Positions 23,388 through 34,140 of a stretch of DNA of 64,000 nt are shown piece by piece; the stretch's first letter is position 1; each line of letters begins with the position of its first letter. This DNA comes from Xenopus tropicalis (Eukaryota > Chordata > Amphibia > Anura > Pipidae). The translations under genes and the position numbers were made by a program. The notes under the pieces are model-generated. The model did no database searches. It was not told the DNA's origin and worked only from the letters and a program-made list of their open reading frames with translations. The stretch covers positions 67,480,222-67,544,221 of the forward strand of contig NC_030677.2 in the NCBI RefSeq assembly GCF_000004195.4, given 5' to 3'.

Positions 23388-23731
23388 TGGGGCCCATTTA
23401 TCAATGTACGATTGAGTCCGAATACAAAACAATTTGTGTTTTTTCTAAGTTTTAGAACTGTGTATATTTTCTGTGAGTGCCATTGAGTCCTATGGGAGGC
23501 TTCCAAAAACATGCACTGTAGGATCAAAGTCAGAAAGGTTTTTGCGCCTTTTACAATCATTCGGATACAAAAATTTCAGAACTTTCAGATTGTACTACGA
23601 TATTTTTTTACGACCACGATCCGGAATTTTCATACTTTTACCGCACACATCAGAAAACATCGGATTTAATCAGAATTTTTTGTATTGTGCTTTTTAATGT
23701 CTGAAATTCGGACTTTGATAAATCTGCCCCA
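23388..23731 (+). mobile_element. Harbinger-like MITE
   Basis: Left end TGGGGCCCATTTATCAATG and right end TTTGATAAATCTGCCCCA are inverted repeats. The interior shares CCTATGGGAGGCTTCCAAAA and GGATCAAAGTCAGAAAGG with 1147-1455 and, inverted, with 55255-55701. The flanks CACACTG and AGTGTG are themselves inverse, so either the terminal repeat is longer than the core or it landed in a palindromic site. Confidence 0.75.
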
Positions 23732-24000
23732 GTGTGTGTAGGTAAGTGAATTCTCCTTAATATTTTGCACTGATGAAAAAAAAGAGCTTGAGAGTACCTT
23801 GTGCCAAACCATGTACTTGCATTTGACTTACCATTTAAACAGTCAGTCTGACTAAAACTAGACAGAAGTGGAGGATCCACAACAATTTTCCTTAATGACA
23901 TTTTTTGCCTTTTTTTTTACACCTTTTAATCATAATGACAGGACAAGGGTTTGGGTAAGGTGAAATTATTACCTTACATTCTACAATTCTGTAACCCTGA
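23732..24000. other. Non-coding spacer
   Basis: Short unique-looking sequence between two repeats. Nothing recognised. Confidence 0.5.
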
Positions 24001-24187
24001 TTATTATTGTCTGTTATTTATATAGTGCCAACACATTTTATACAGCCCTTTACAGAGCCTGTTCATCATTCCCATCAGTCCCTTTGCCAGTGGAGCTTAC
24101 ATTCCCTATCACATTCCCACACATTAGGGTCAATTGAATCAGAAGCCAAGTTACCTGCCTGTGTGTTTTTGGGGTGTGGGAGGAAAT
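24001..24187 (-). mobile_element. SINE-like / LINE-tail retroposon fragment (inverted)
   Basis: From TTATTATTGTCTG through ATTTATATAGTGCCAACAC, CCCTTTACAGAG, CCAGTGGAGCTTACATTCCC and CACATTAGGGTCAATT to TTTTTGGGGTGTGGGAGGAA. These are the ordered words of a retroposon common in frogs, read here antisense, with the (ATT)n-like 3' tail first. It is truncated at the 5' (right) side. Confidence 0.65.
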
Positions 24188-25141
24188 CACTTTTTATATT
24201 CTTAGTTTAATCTGGTACTAGTGTTGGCAAGTTTGATTAACCCCTTTATGCTAATAGCTAAGTACACACAATATTACAGGAACTGTACTTTTAGCATTCC
24301 CATCTAGGATTATACTAAATGCCTTAAAATCTATTTGTGTCGAACAGCACAATCCAACCATTCAGTGAAAGGCTCATGAAATTCCCATTTAAAGTTATAC
24401 CCATAATTTACAGTATTGCATCACTTTCTTTCTAGGCACGGTAGATTCAGAACATTACAAGATGTTAATATGCCAATTTTCGGAAATGAAATAGCACATT
24501 GAGTTATGGCGTGAGACAAATAGGAATAGTCTGATTTCAGACATCATTCTCCTGGTGACAGTAAAATATCAGCGGTATTAGCTAGTAATCGCCACTGGCG
24601 TGTTTTTATCATATGCGGATGGAGGAAATGATCAGCAGATTGGTGCTTTCTGTGACCTCTGCTTTCTGTGGCTCACCCCTTAAATATTTCACATGGTTAA
24701 TTGCAGCTCATTTATAAATAGAGGGTCAGGCAATTTCACTATAAAACATCCACTGACCAAAATGAACCATGATGAGCTATTCATTGGGACTGAATACTTG
24801 CAATGAATATCAATGCATAATTCAGCAACATTTATATGACACTTTTCCTGTTCATATGAATAACTGTCTGCAGTACTTCTTAATGTTCTTCCCAACTACC
24901 CATTACCCAGGTCTGTTTTTTTATGGCAGGGAAGAGAGGGCATTTGAACTTTCACCCCAGACTCGGAGAGGCCCCATGACCAATGAATGCCCCTTGTAAA
25001 AGTGTAAACAACATTTTATTGGCTTATGTTGGATGATTGTTTGATATTGCAAAATCACTACTACATAGATATTAAAATGTCATATAAATAATGATTTTCT
25101 TGAGAGCCCTTTAAAGCCTATGGCCTGCAGGTGTTTTACTC
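24188..25141. other. Unique-looking sequence with a candidate conserved segment
   Basis: No repeat. About 24460-24890 has the even composition of conserved non-coding DNA and octamer-like words (ATGCATAAT, TTCATATGAAT). Frames on both strands (24689-24999) overlap and carry no domain. Confidence 0.45.
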
Positions 25142-25144
25142 TTA

Positions 25145-25672
25145 GGGGCACATTTACTAACCCACGAACGGGCCGAATGCGTCCGATTGCGTTTTTTTCG
25201 CAATGATCGGTATTTTGCGATTTTTTCGGAAAATTGTCGCGACTTTTTCGTTACCAATACGATTTGCGCAAAAAAACGCAAGTTTTTCGTAGCCATTCTG
25301 AAAGTTGCGCAAAATCACGATTTTTTCGTAGCGTTAAAACTTGCGCGAAACGTTGCGCCTTTTAAGTTAACACTACGAAAAAAGGCGCGACTTTTCGCAC
25401 AAGTTTTAACGCTACGAAAAAGGCGCAACTTTTCGCGCAAGTTTTACCGATACGAAAAAATCGCCAGATTTTGCGCAACTTTCGGAATGGCTATGAAAAA
25501 CTCGCGTTTTTTCGCGCAAATCGTATTGGTAACGAAAAAGCCGCGATAATTTCCTAAAAGTCGTAAAGTCACTGAAAAATCGCAAAAAATACGAAAAAGT
25601 CGCAAAATGTTCGTTTTCCAATCGGAATTTTTCCAATTCGGATTCCAATTCGTGTCTTAGTAAATCAGCCCC
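25145..25672. mobile_element. Harbinger-like palindromic MITE with TTA duplication
   Basis: Left end GGGGCACATTTACTAA and right end TTAGTAAATCAGCCCC are inverted repeats. TTA lies on both sides (25142-25144 and 25673-25675), the 3-bp duplication of PIF/Harbinger elements. The whole interior is a long imperfect palindrome built of TTTTTCG/CGAAAAA and GCGCAA/TTGCGC words. Frames of 61-120 codons on both strands (25111-25648) are artefacts of this structure. Confidence 0.85.
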
Positions 25673-25795
25673 TTAGAGACATCCAGGATAGTAAAATACT
25701 ATTCCTACTAGTAAAATACTATTCCTGATATTGGTTCCTAATAAACACACTATTATTTAGATGTATCTATCTGTCTAGAATTGCATCTATCTGTC
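25673..25795. repeat. Two short direct repeats
   Basis: TAGTAAAATACTATTCCTA occurs twice with 20-bp spacing near 25690 and 25710, and ATCTATCTGTCTAG occurs twice near 25763-25798. Both are local slippage duplications. Confidence 0.7.
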
Positions 25796-27435
25796 TAGGG
25801 TTCCTGCATACTCCAAGGTAAAGGAGATCAGTAATTGGATAGCAATTAGTACTCTGTGTCTCACCTGGTCAAATGAAATTTAATAAAGGGGAAGAGCACT
25901 GCAGTGACATAAGGATGGATAGTGTGGAACCACCAACGCTTTCTTAATTGATGACTTTAAAACCATACACATATAAAATTCAGATGATGTCTTGCTAATT
26001 AGTAAAAAAGCTACGTGGCTACACAGAGACGTTGTCTCCAACCTCCTGCATCGATTAATAAGTGTATGTTATCTGAATATTTCATGTATACACCCTCCTA
26101 TTGTGCAGTGTTATGGAATATGTTGGCACTTATATAACTATGTGTGGCAGCAATAGGGTTCAAATATTGTCTCCACTTATGTTAACAATAAGAAACATTT
26201 CAGTCTTTTCTACTAACTTAGTATAACTGCCCAACCAAACAAAAAAAAATACAGAATTATAATTGCAAGTAGCTCATGGGCATTACAATATACTGGTAAC
26301 AAGTTACATATTTGTTGTCCACATCTCTACACAAGGAATCTTTTTCACAAGCTGCAACATCTCAAAGAATGTCACCAGCACCCATTATTCCACCAATTTT
26401 ACAAACAAGACATTTGGAGGGGCATTTGGTCCCTCAAAAATATAACCAGGAGGTTACCAACAGTTGATAACCTTTCATAACTGGTTGACCTTTCCAATGA
26501 GCCATTGCCATTCCAAATGATCTTGCCTTCCCACTGAACCAACAAACTACGTTAGACACTAGAGACGTGATATTATCTCTGCAAATTCACTGGGTAGGGC
26601 AAATCTCTTCCCCACCTCCCATAACAAGCACAATGGCCTCCAGAGTCTTAAAGCTGCATCAATGGGGTGTGCTCTCACTCACAGCCTGCCCGTTATTAGT
26701 AACCACTCCTAGGGTTCTGTTGCTAGAAAAGAGGGAGTAACACTGCACTGTGTAGATTCAAATTCAAAGGCATCAAAAAAGCCTGCCACAAGTTAAAAAT
26801 TCTCTGGGGTAAAGCACCTTACTGTGTGCCAAAGCCTTTAATGTGGCCACAAACTGCACATTAATCAATTCTCCCCTAGTCTGTGTAAGTAAGCTAATTA
26901 AGACGATTGTTCTGCTGCTTTACATCTGCCAATAGGGACCTCCTTTTTTATTGATGAGGTATTTATGGATATCAATTAACTAAGACTAGGACTGATGAAT
27001 GAGAGCATTAAAATAAAAGTAATTCAGAGATGCACATTAAAAATGGCTTTGCAGTAACCTAATAGTGCAGCTGATGTTACATGACTGAAGAAACAGGTAG
27101 CCTACTACTTACAGGAAATCCAGCTGTTTGTCACTGGTGTCATGATGTGGCACGAGGTTAAGTAAATAGTGCCTCTCTGATAATATATTATAGATAAATG
27201 CACAGAGGGCTATTAGGAAACACACAGAAAAATGTTATTGTTGCACTTGAAATTGATATAAGGGCCAATTAGAATAGATTATTTCATTATTCATTCAAAG
27301 ATACTGGCCTTTGGGGGCAAGTCACTTGCATTATATCCAGCTGTACAAACCAGGAAATTTATTTAGCAATGTTTTTGTGCTCAGAAGCTCACTTAGGACA
27401 CTCTTGGAATGACTCCTCTTAGAGCAATGCACTTA
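25796..27435. other. Unique-looking non-coding sequence
   Basis: No gene or named repeat. The segment about 26830-27110 resembles conserved non-coding DNA. The 60-codon frame 26263-26445 has no domain. Confidence 0.45.
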
Positions 27436-27690
27436 TGAAGGGCTCTCACACAGGGATGCTTTTTTATGCATTTAGAAATGTGGGCGAATGCTATAAAATG
27501 CATATTTTGTGCTCATATGTGTTTTTTTAAACACACCTAAGTGCGTTTTAACTTATTAATGTAACCCCTATTCTATTGTTTTTTAAACATGCCCCATGCG
27601 CAAAAAAATGTGGTCTCTAAGAAAATGTGATGAAATGCGAATGCCATAAAACACAACTCTGAATGCTCATGAGTACAACCAGGCAAAATA
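27436..27690. mobile_element. Possible decayed palindromic MITE (GGGCTCTCACACAGG end)
   Basis: It begins GGGCTCTCACACAGGGATGC and has many ATGCATTT, GTGCGTTTTAAC and AAATGCGAATGC words in inverted relation about a centre near 27560. The wording resembles Xenopus elements opening GGGCTCACACAGGGCG. The right terminus is not clear. Confidence 0.35.
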
Positions 27691-29331
27691 TAATGGTATC
27701 ATTAGCTGATGCATTTAAGTGTGCTCAAAACCTGCTACTTTTTCAGTACTGTATGACAGAAATAGGGATAACTGGAAGTCACAGTCATTGTGCACATTCC
27801 AGTAGTCGCATGCAGCAGTGATTGCCAATGACTGAGTAGTGTGTTGGAGCCCCATTCTTTCATAACGCAATGCTATTTTTTTCAAACCTACTAGGGGTTT
27901 TCTTACTAATTTCCATGATGCTGTTTTTTGCTTGTGGAAACAGAAACATGACATTATTTGATGAGCCAAGCCTGAGCTAAAATCGTATGTAGGCTGGAGT
28001 TACAGTGCACCATAAGATACATGCTATACAAGTTAGATGCTATACAAATATAGGATGGACCTGCCAGGATGAAATGAGTAATACAGGATATCCACGTGAA
28101 AAATTTTGTTCAATTGGTGAAGTGAATTGTACATGAATAACTTAATGAATTTGGGTGTCCAGCATATGGCCTCAATTTTGTTCACTTAACCCCTACCAAT
28201 CTTACAGAAGCCACCAAATGTGTAGGCCTGTAAACAGTAGACTCTATTTTAGTATTTTTGGGGAATACATCTGACTCTGTCATACAATGCCAATCATTTA
28301 GCTTTGAAAATGTAAACACTGCAGAAATATAGCAATTAATGAAACAGGCATTCCCAAGGCTCCAAAGAAAAGCTTCATTGTTTGGGGACCTATTTTATGT
28401 ATAAATGAAGCTGAAAAAGAAAAGAATGTCTCTGAGAAAAATGCTTCCAGAGCTTGGGCTGCTCCAAAAATGTTGAGCCAGACGAAGGGTCAACATCTCC
28501 CATGTGTCTGGAAATGGGACAAACCAAACGTTGACCCTGTGTATTATACAATCATTACCGTCAGATCTGGCAACACAGCACTGCATCTGGATTTTCCTTG
28601 TAGATCTGTTAATAAATATCAGACTAACATACAAGAATGGCACAGAGATGTAACAACTGCTAGGCCAAGGGACCCATATACAGTCCTAGGTACAAATGAT
28701 CAAACAGTGGAGACAGACAGAAGAGGTCTCTTATGAATTCAATTAAAGAAAATAAACAAGATGGAATAGCTGTATATAAGCCAATGCAAAAATCCTTCCT
28801 AAACCACAGATATTAGAAACTTCTCATTCCCAGATCTTTTATCAGCTCACCCACTAATCTTAAAATAAATACAAATTAGATTAGGTTACGCGAGAAATTT
28901 GTTAAAACTTGTGATAGCTTATGAAGGAAAAATAAAACACAAAAAGCAATGTATGTACTGCATGCGTATATTCTATTATATCTGCCCTATATGTATGTGA
29001 GATGCAAGATTGCAAGGGTTCTGCATAATAATTTAGCATTTCTCAGAAAAATACATGTATTTCATACTTGGGATCTTGGCACTGCAGGAATCATTTTGAA
29101 TTCCTCTTTTTGTTTATTTTAGCTGTAGTTTGACTCCACATTTTGGTTCTTGAAAAATGGACAGATACAGAAAACAGAAATCAATCCAATATACACATTA
29201 TAGTGTCTGGTATTTGCCATTTGGAAGACATGATTGTCAAAGGATAAAAAGACAGTTCTCCATAATTGTTCTAAACGCATATGCAGTAGACAGGTCCGTA
29301 GAAGTAATTTATAGGTGAACATACTGTAGGT
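27691..29331. other. Non-coding sequence
   Basis: No gene supported. A short near-repeat AGATGCTATACAA lies near 28018-28050. The 82-88 codon frames overlapping antisense at 28395-28736 have no recognisable domain. The last 8 bases, CTGTAGGT, are the left target duplication of the next element. Confidence 0.45.
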
Positions 29332-29654
29332 CAGTGCTGTCCAACTGGCGGCCCGCGGGCCGCATGCGGCCCTCGACCCCCCTCTGTGTGGCCCCCCACC
29401 TGTCTGGCTGCTTTGATGGCTTACCTTTGAGTAAGCATTAAATGGTATCAGTACTGAGATTAACTGGCCCCCTGCATGGTTCTCACCTCAGATTCAGGCT
29501 GTAATCCCTCTGTATTGTTTAAAAATGTAATCCCCTGTGTTTTTCACACCTTTTAATATCTGCATTGTTCACCCCCTGCAGTGTTCACACCTCAGGCTCA
29601 GACTGTAATCACTCCCATTGTTCACTTCTTCACACTTCAGACATAGGTACTGTA

Positions 29655-30104
29655 GGCAGAGTATGGCACATACAGCCAGCATAGGGCAGGTAGAGTATGG
29701 CACACACAGGTAGCATAGGTCAGGGAGGGTATGGCACACACAGGAAGGGTAGGGCAGGCAGAGTATGGCACACACAGGAAGGGTAGGGCAGGCAGAGTAT
29801 GGCACACACAGTCAGGGTAGGGCAGGCAGAGTATGGCACACACAGGCAGGGTAGGGCAGGCAGAGTATGGCACACACAGGCAGGGTAGGGCAGGTAGAGT
29901 ATGGCACACACAGGTAGCATAGGTCAGGGAGGGTATGGCACACACAGGAAGGGTAGGGCAGGCAGAGTATGGCACACACAGGAAGGGTAGGGCAGGCAGA
30001 GTATGGCACACACAGTCAGGGTAGGGCAGGCAGAGTATGGCACACACAGGCAGGGTAGGACAGGCAGAGTATGGCACACACAGAGAGCATAGGACAGGCA
30101 GAGT
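29655..30104. repeat. 34-bp minisatellite, about 13 units, with 204-bp higher-order period
   Basis: The unit includes GGCAGAGTATGGCACACACA and GGAAGGGTAGG. A variant carrying TAGCATAGGTCAGGGAGG occurs at 29711 and at 29915, exactly six units (204 bp) apart, showing block duplication. No unit has a stop on the minus strand, and 34 is not a multiple of 3, so three minus frames stay open. This produces the 161-codon frame 29637-30122 and the 65-78 codon frames overlapping it. They are Cys/Pro-rich repeats, not a credible protein. Confidence 0.95.
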
Positions 30105-30148
30105 GCTGCCTGTGTGTGCCATACTCTGCTTGCCCTATGCTGCTTGTG
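30105..30148. repeat. Inverted minisatellite unit capping the array
   Basis: GCCTGTGTGTGCCATACTCT and GCTTGCCCTATGCTGC are the reverse complement of the array unit. The array thus ends in a hairpin of one direct and one inverted unit. Confidence 0.85.
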
Positions 30149-30533
30149 GGAGGTGAAACTGGCAGGGGTTTGTTGTGGGAGTTTGTTAGCAGTTGGAAAT
30201 AGCCATTAAATGGTCCCTAAGGTGTGTAATTATGTACTGGGGGTTGCTCTGCTATCCACAGGGGAGGAGGAGGCATATGGAATTTAAGGGTATATCTTAA
30301 TATGACATAATTCTTTCACATATGAATGATGGTTGATATCCCCACAGTAAGGACCAAGCATTTGGGATTTTGCTGTGCTACCACCATTGTGATAAAATAG
30401 GTGTGGTTTGAAGTGGGTGTGGTTTCAAAAAGGGGAGTGGTCAAAACTGGCTTCCATTAGCGGCCCTCCACCATGTATGCTAGAGAAATTCCGGCCCTCG
30501 GCACTGTAGAAGTTGGACAGCACTGCTGTAGGT

Positions 30534-33500
30534 ATATCATTTCTCTACAGTCTGCTCTGGGCCTTATTTTAATATGCCTGAAAATGTTGGTGAGCTAAGC
30601 CTTGGATATATTTAAAAAAATAATTATTTGTTAGACCTAAAACTCAAACAAATTTTTTTTATACATTATGGGAGCCCAGCCTACTGGGAGTTACAGCTCA
30701 GGAAAATGTATGGGGTCAAATGTCTGACTCCTTCATTTATATACTTCTTATCCTGACACTAAAACTCCACTCGTTTATATGGAACTATGGCAGATAAGAA
30801 TTACTCTGAGTGTTTCCCGATGCCATCAACATCTAGAGGGCTGTAGGTTAGAATCTCTAATTTATATTCCCCTTATCCTGACATTGAAAATTCCCATATT
30901 TATGTAAAATAATTGCAGTCAAGTATGGCTCGGAATGTTTAAATTATGTCTTTTATTCATTTTATCTCCTGGGGAACGACTGACCTGATAAACTTAAAAG
31001 AGCAAAAGCCTGTGCAGTAGTTCCATAAATCTGCTGTCAGCTTTCCTCTAACACTTTCCAACATATAAACCAGATGAGTTGATCAACGAATGTGTTATTT
31101 GGACAATAGGTTAGTGAAAAAGTGAAGGAATGCATCTGATAAAATGTGTAATTCCACGAGAGTGTTTATTTCTATTGGATTCTTGTACCACTGATAACAC
31201 TAGATATTAAGGATAGTAATAAGATGTAAAGAGATACCTACATGTTTCAGCTCATGGTAAAAATATCTGTCATTTTACTGGTACAGACACGTATCAGAAA
31301 TCACTCCCTTTAGCAGTCCAGGAACTTGGGTTGTGGTTGGCTTTCCCCAGTAAAACCAATCAGCATCCCAGCATCTAAATTTGCCATTAAGAGTCACTTC
31401 TGGAAGTTTCAGAGCCTGTTTCCACCACAAAAAGTCTATCTTTTTAAGAAAATTGTTTATAGCCAGACATAAGATCACAGTGATGACAGTGATACCACAA
31501 GCTGAAACATGTAGTATTACTTTAAAATATGTAACAAATTACAATCTCCAGTTAATTCATTCTCGCCACATACACATCTCCACATTTGCATTTCAGTCAT
31601 TAAAACATAAAATACTTTCCTCTTAGCTACTTCTGTCCCCTGACCACAGTTACCTGTCCCTATCATGTGATTTCCAGCCTCTTAGCCTTGCTTTATCAAT
31701 TTTTCTTTTCTTTCGCTTCTTTTCAGATTTTTGTTACATTTTGGCCAGTCTGTCTCTATCCCTACCTTTAGCCCTTCAGCAATTTCCTTCACCTTGTAAT
31801 GTTTTCCTTTTAAGTTCAATAGAGCTAAGTCATGCAGTACAGGAAAAGCTTTGATTATTATATTGTATAAAGCCCACCAAATATCCATTGCATAACCCAT
31901 GACCAAGAAAATGACCATGCATTATTTCTTAAAGTGTAGCATGAGATATTGTGTAAATGAGATATTTACTTTGGGATTTGCATAAAATACTTCAACTTTC
32001 CTTCTCAGACCCGCATTCTCCTTATAGTATTTTTATACCTTTAAAAAAAAGAAAGCAGGGGACAAGGACTAGCTAGCACTACAATTCCCATCATAATGTC
32101 CCACCACTGGTTAGTGTATAATGGTTAAAGCATGGTTCTGTTGTAAGTTGGTCCCTTTCCTATGAACAGATTACAAACTCAAGAGCTGATCAGAACAACT
32201 TATTTTCACTACATAAATCTGTTATATGGCTTTGCTACCGCCAGAAGTAAAATCCATCCATCATGTTGAACAAATTATTATAGAACAGGCCTTCCATGTA
32301 TTTACTGTGACTCTTTTCAGTAAATAAACATGGTCTTCAGTTACAGAGTTACAGCTACAAGACTCTGCATGGCTGCCTCCACTGCTACAAAGCATCCTAA
32401 CAATATAGTTCGCACTAGAGCTTCAGAATCATTTTAGAAAGGCAGGAAAAAAGTGCTTCAGGGCTCTATCTGGGGGGCCAATACCATAAAATATTTTTAT
32501 TAGTGATTTAGCACAAAGGTTGGAAGGAAAAGCTTTCCTTTTATTGACTCACAAATCTGCAACAGGAAGGACATACTTAGGGTATAAATAAAATGCTCAA
32601 GGACAAGTCTAAATAAAACCAATGGAATGAAAGAAAAAAAAGGAAAGTTGGATTTTCAAGAAAATGATTAAAACCAAACATCTGAGTATTAAAATTTGCT
32701 CTGCATTACAAGCACTAGAAAATACAGAACATTCTTTTTATTTTAAAAGGTACTTTATTCTTTGATATTTATATATTCCTTATATGCGTCAGACACAAAG
32801 TTCAGTATGGGTTAAGAGACCACAGACTAGTAAAGACTACATTATTTTTGATTATAACACCGCACAGCACACAAAATAGAATATGGCACATTGAACCAAT
32901 TTTCCTGATGGCACTCCAAATTTACAAGGGCAAATAAAAATTCATGTGCATTATTTTCATATGGCTTTGACAGGATAGTAGAATGCATTTGTATGGTTCT
33001 GTAAGTAATGGAATTGTTTTGTTGCATTAGTGCAATTATGTTTTTGAGCCCAGTCAATGTTGACCCTGCTCAATACCCCGTCCCTGCAAAATCCCTTGGT
33101 GGGGTACATCCAGCTCACAGCCTTCAGCTGGGCTTCCTTCCTTTAAAATATATTTAACTTGCACAGGTTATGAAAAGTACAAATATAAAATGTCCTGGCT
33201 AATGCTGTGATCTGTGGAGGTCAAAGTGTACAAGGAACAAGATTTTTATCAGCAAAGTTTTTGTTTAAAGTAATCTAACAGCTACATCTTTTGACTATGT
33301 ACCACTCCTGTAGGAATTTCTTATTGGTTGTGGTTTTCTAGTAGCAGAAGAAAAGACTGTACAAATGTGGAGTCTGTACAAATGTGAAGCTTGCAGTCCC
33401 AGGGGTATCAATGGCTTACTGGGTAAATACACAGTAACAGGGTGAAGAGTCTCAGCAACTGTTGCAGGGACAGAGAGTACAAGAGATGGATATTTTTTTC

Positions 33501-33950
33501 ATCTGCAAAGATGAAAAGTGACCCTGAGGGCTACATCTTTTTTACTAGAAGGCTTTAAAGCATTCCTATGGAGGCAGTGAAGAAAGCTGAAGAGTATGTA
33601 TTCTTGTTTTCATTAATGATATAAAACTGTACAGATTGCATGTATTATACTTTTAACTACATCCAATGCTTAGTCAGTATAGTAGCCAGAGTAACTATTG
33701 CTATATTTGGATAATAAACCTAGAGAAACATTTCAGTTGCCTTGCCTTGATTTTAGGACATTAAAACATGCAAATGTGACTGAATGTACTGCAATTAAAT
33801 TACAAACCAAAATATAAAACTTAAATGTATCAACAGCATTACAACATATGAACTAGTCTTTTCAAATATTACAGAACTGATTTTAGCAAAAATAAATATA
33901 CCTCAAGTGAAGCACACACAATAATATCATCCCAATGCCACTAAAATGTT
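30534..33950. other. Non-coding sequence, no recognised repeat
   Basis: AT-rich. The minus-strand frames 31682-31918 and 31275-31478 are short, have no recognisable domain and do not join into a coherent spliced product. Nothing else stands out. Confidence 0.45.
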
Positions 33951-34140
33951 GGGGCAGATTTATCAAATTTATCAAATTAGAGCTAAGCACGGTCAAATTC
34001 CACTACTTCTCTTTCTATGTATTATTATACTATTTCTATATATTTTTAGAGGCATAGTTATCAAATGTTGGAACTCTTTGCCATAGAAATGAGTAGATAG
34101 CAGTGTAATTCTAATTTCACACTTTACTAAACCTGCCCCA
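33951..34140. mobile_element. Harbinger-like palindromic MITE
   Basis: Left end GGGGCAGATTTATCAAA and right end TTTACTAAACCTGCCCCA are diverged inverted repeats of the kind seen at 23388 and 25145. The inner sequence is AT-rich and partly palindromic. No clear 3-bp duplication is visible. Confidence 0.6.

Larger units (their letters stand above)
29332..30525. mobile_element. hAT non-autonomous element, intact ends, 8-bp target duplication
   Basis: The termini are the perfect 15-bp inverted repeat CAGTGCTGTCCAACT / AGTTGGACAGCACTG. CTGTAGGT flanks both sides (29324-29331 and 30526-30533). Subterminal GGCGGCCCGCGGGCCGC and GGCCCTCGGCACTG are typical of this frog family, as are GTGGTTTGAAGTGGGTGTGG and AGGGGAGTGGTC near the right end. 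The 1194-bp interior has no transposase. It carries a 34-bp minisatellite over more than a third of its length. It is one of the best preserved elements in the window. Confidence 0.93.

Noticed and set aside
23029..23397. 122-codon minus frame
   Set aside because: It spans a dispersed repeat and the edge of a MITE, and shows no domain.
25187..25549. 120-codon basic, Phe-rich plus frame with antisense partners
   Set aside because: It is a product of the TTTTTCG/CGAAAAA palindrome of the Harbinger-like element.
29655..30104. CRISPR-like regular array
   Set aside because: Units are contiguous with no unique spacers; it is a eukaryotic minisatellite.
29637..30122. 161-codon minus-strand frame, Cys/Pro-rich repeats
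   Set aside because: It is the 34-bp minisatellite translated; two other minus frames are open too, and it lies inside a hAT element.
31275..31918. Two minus-strand frames (78 and 67 codons) with a TTTCAG acceptor-like and a CAGGTAACT donor-like site between them
   Set aside because: The first frame stops before the donor-like site, so no joined reading frame results; the second begins at GTG rather than ATG; no homology recognised.
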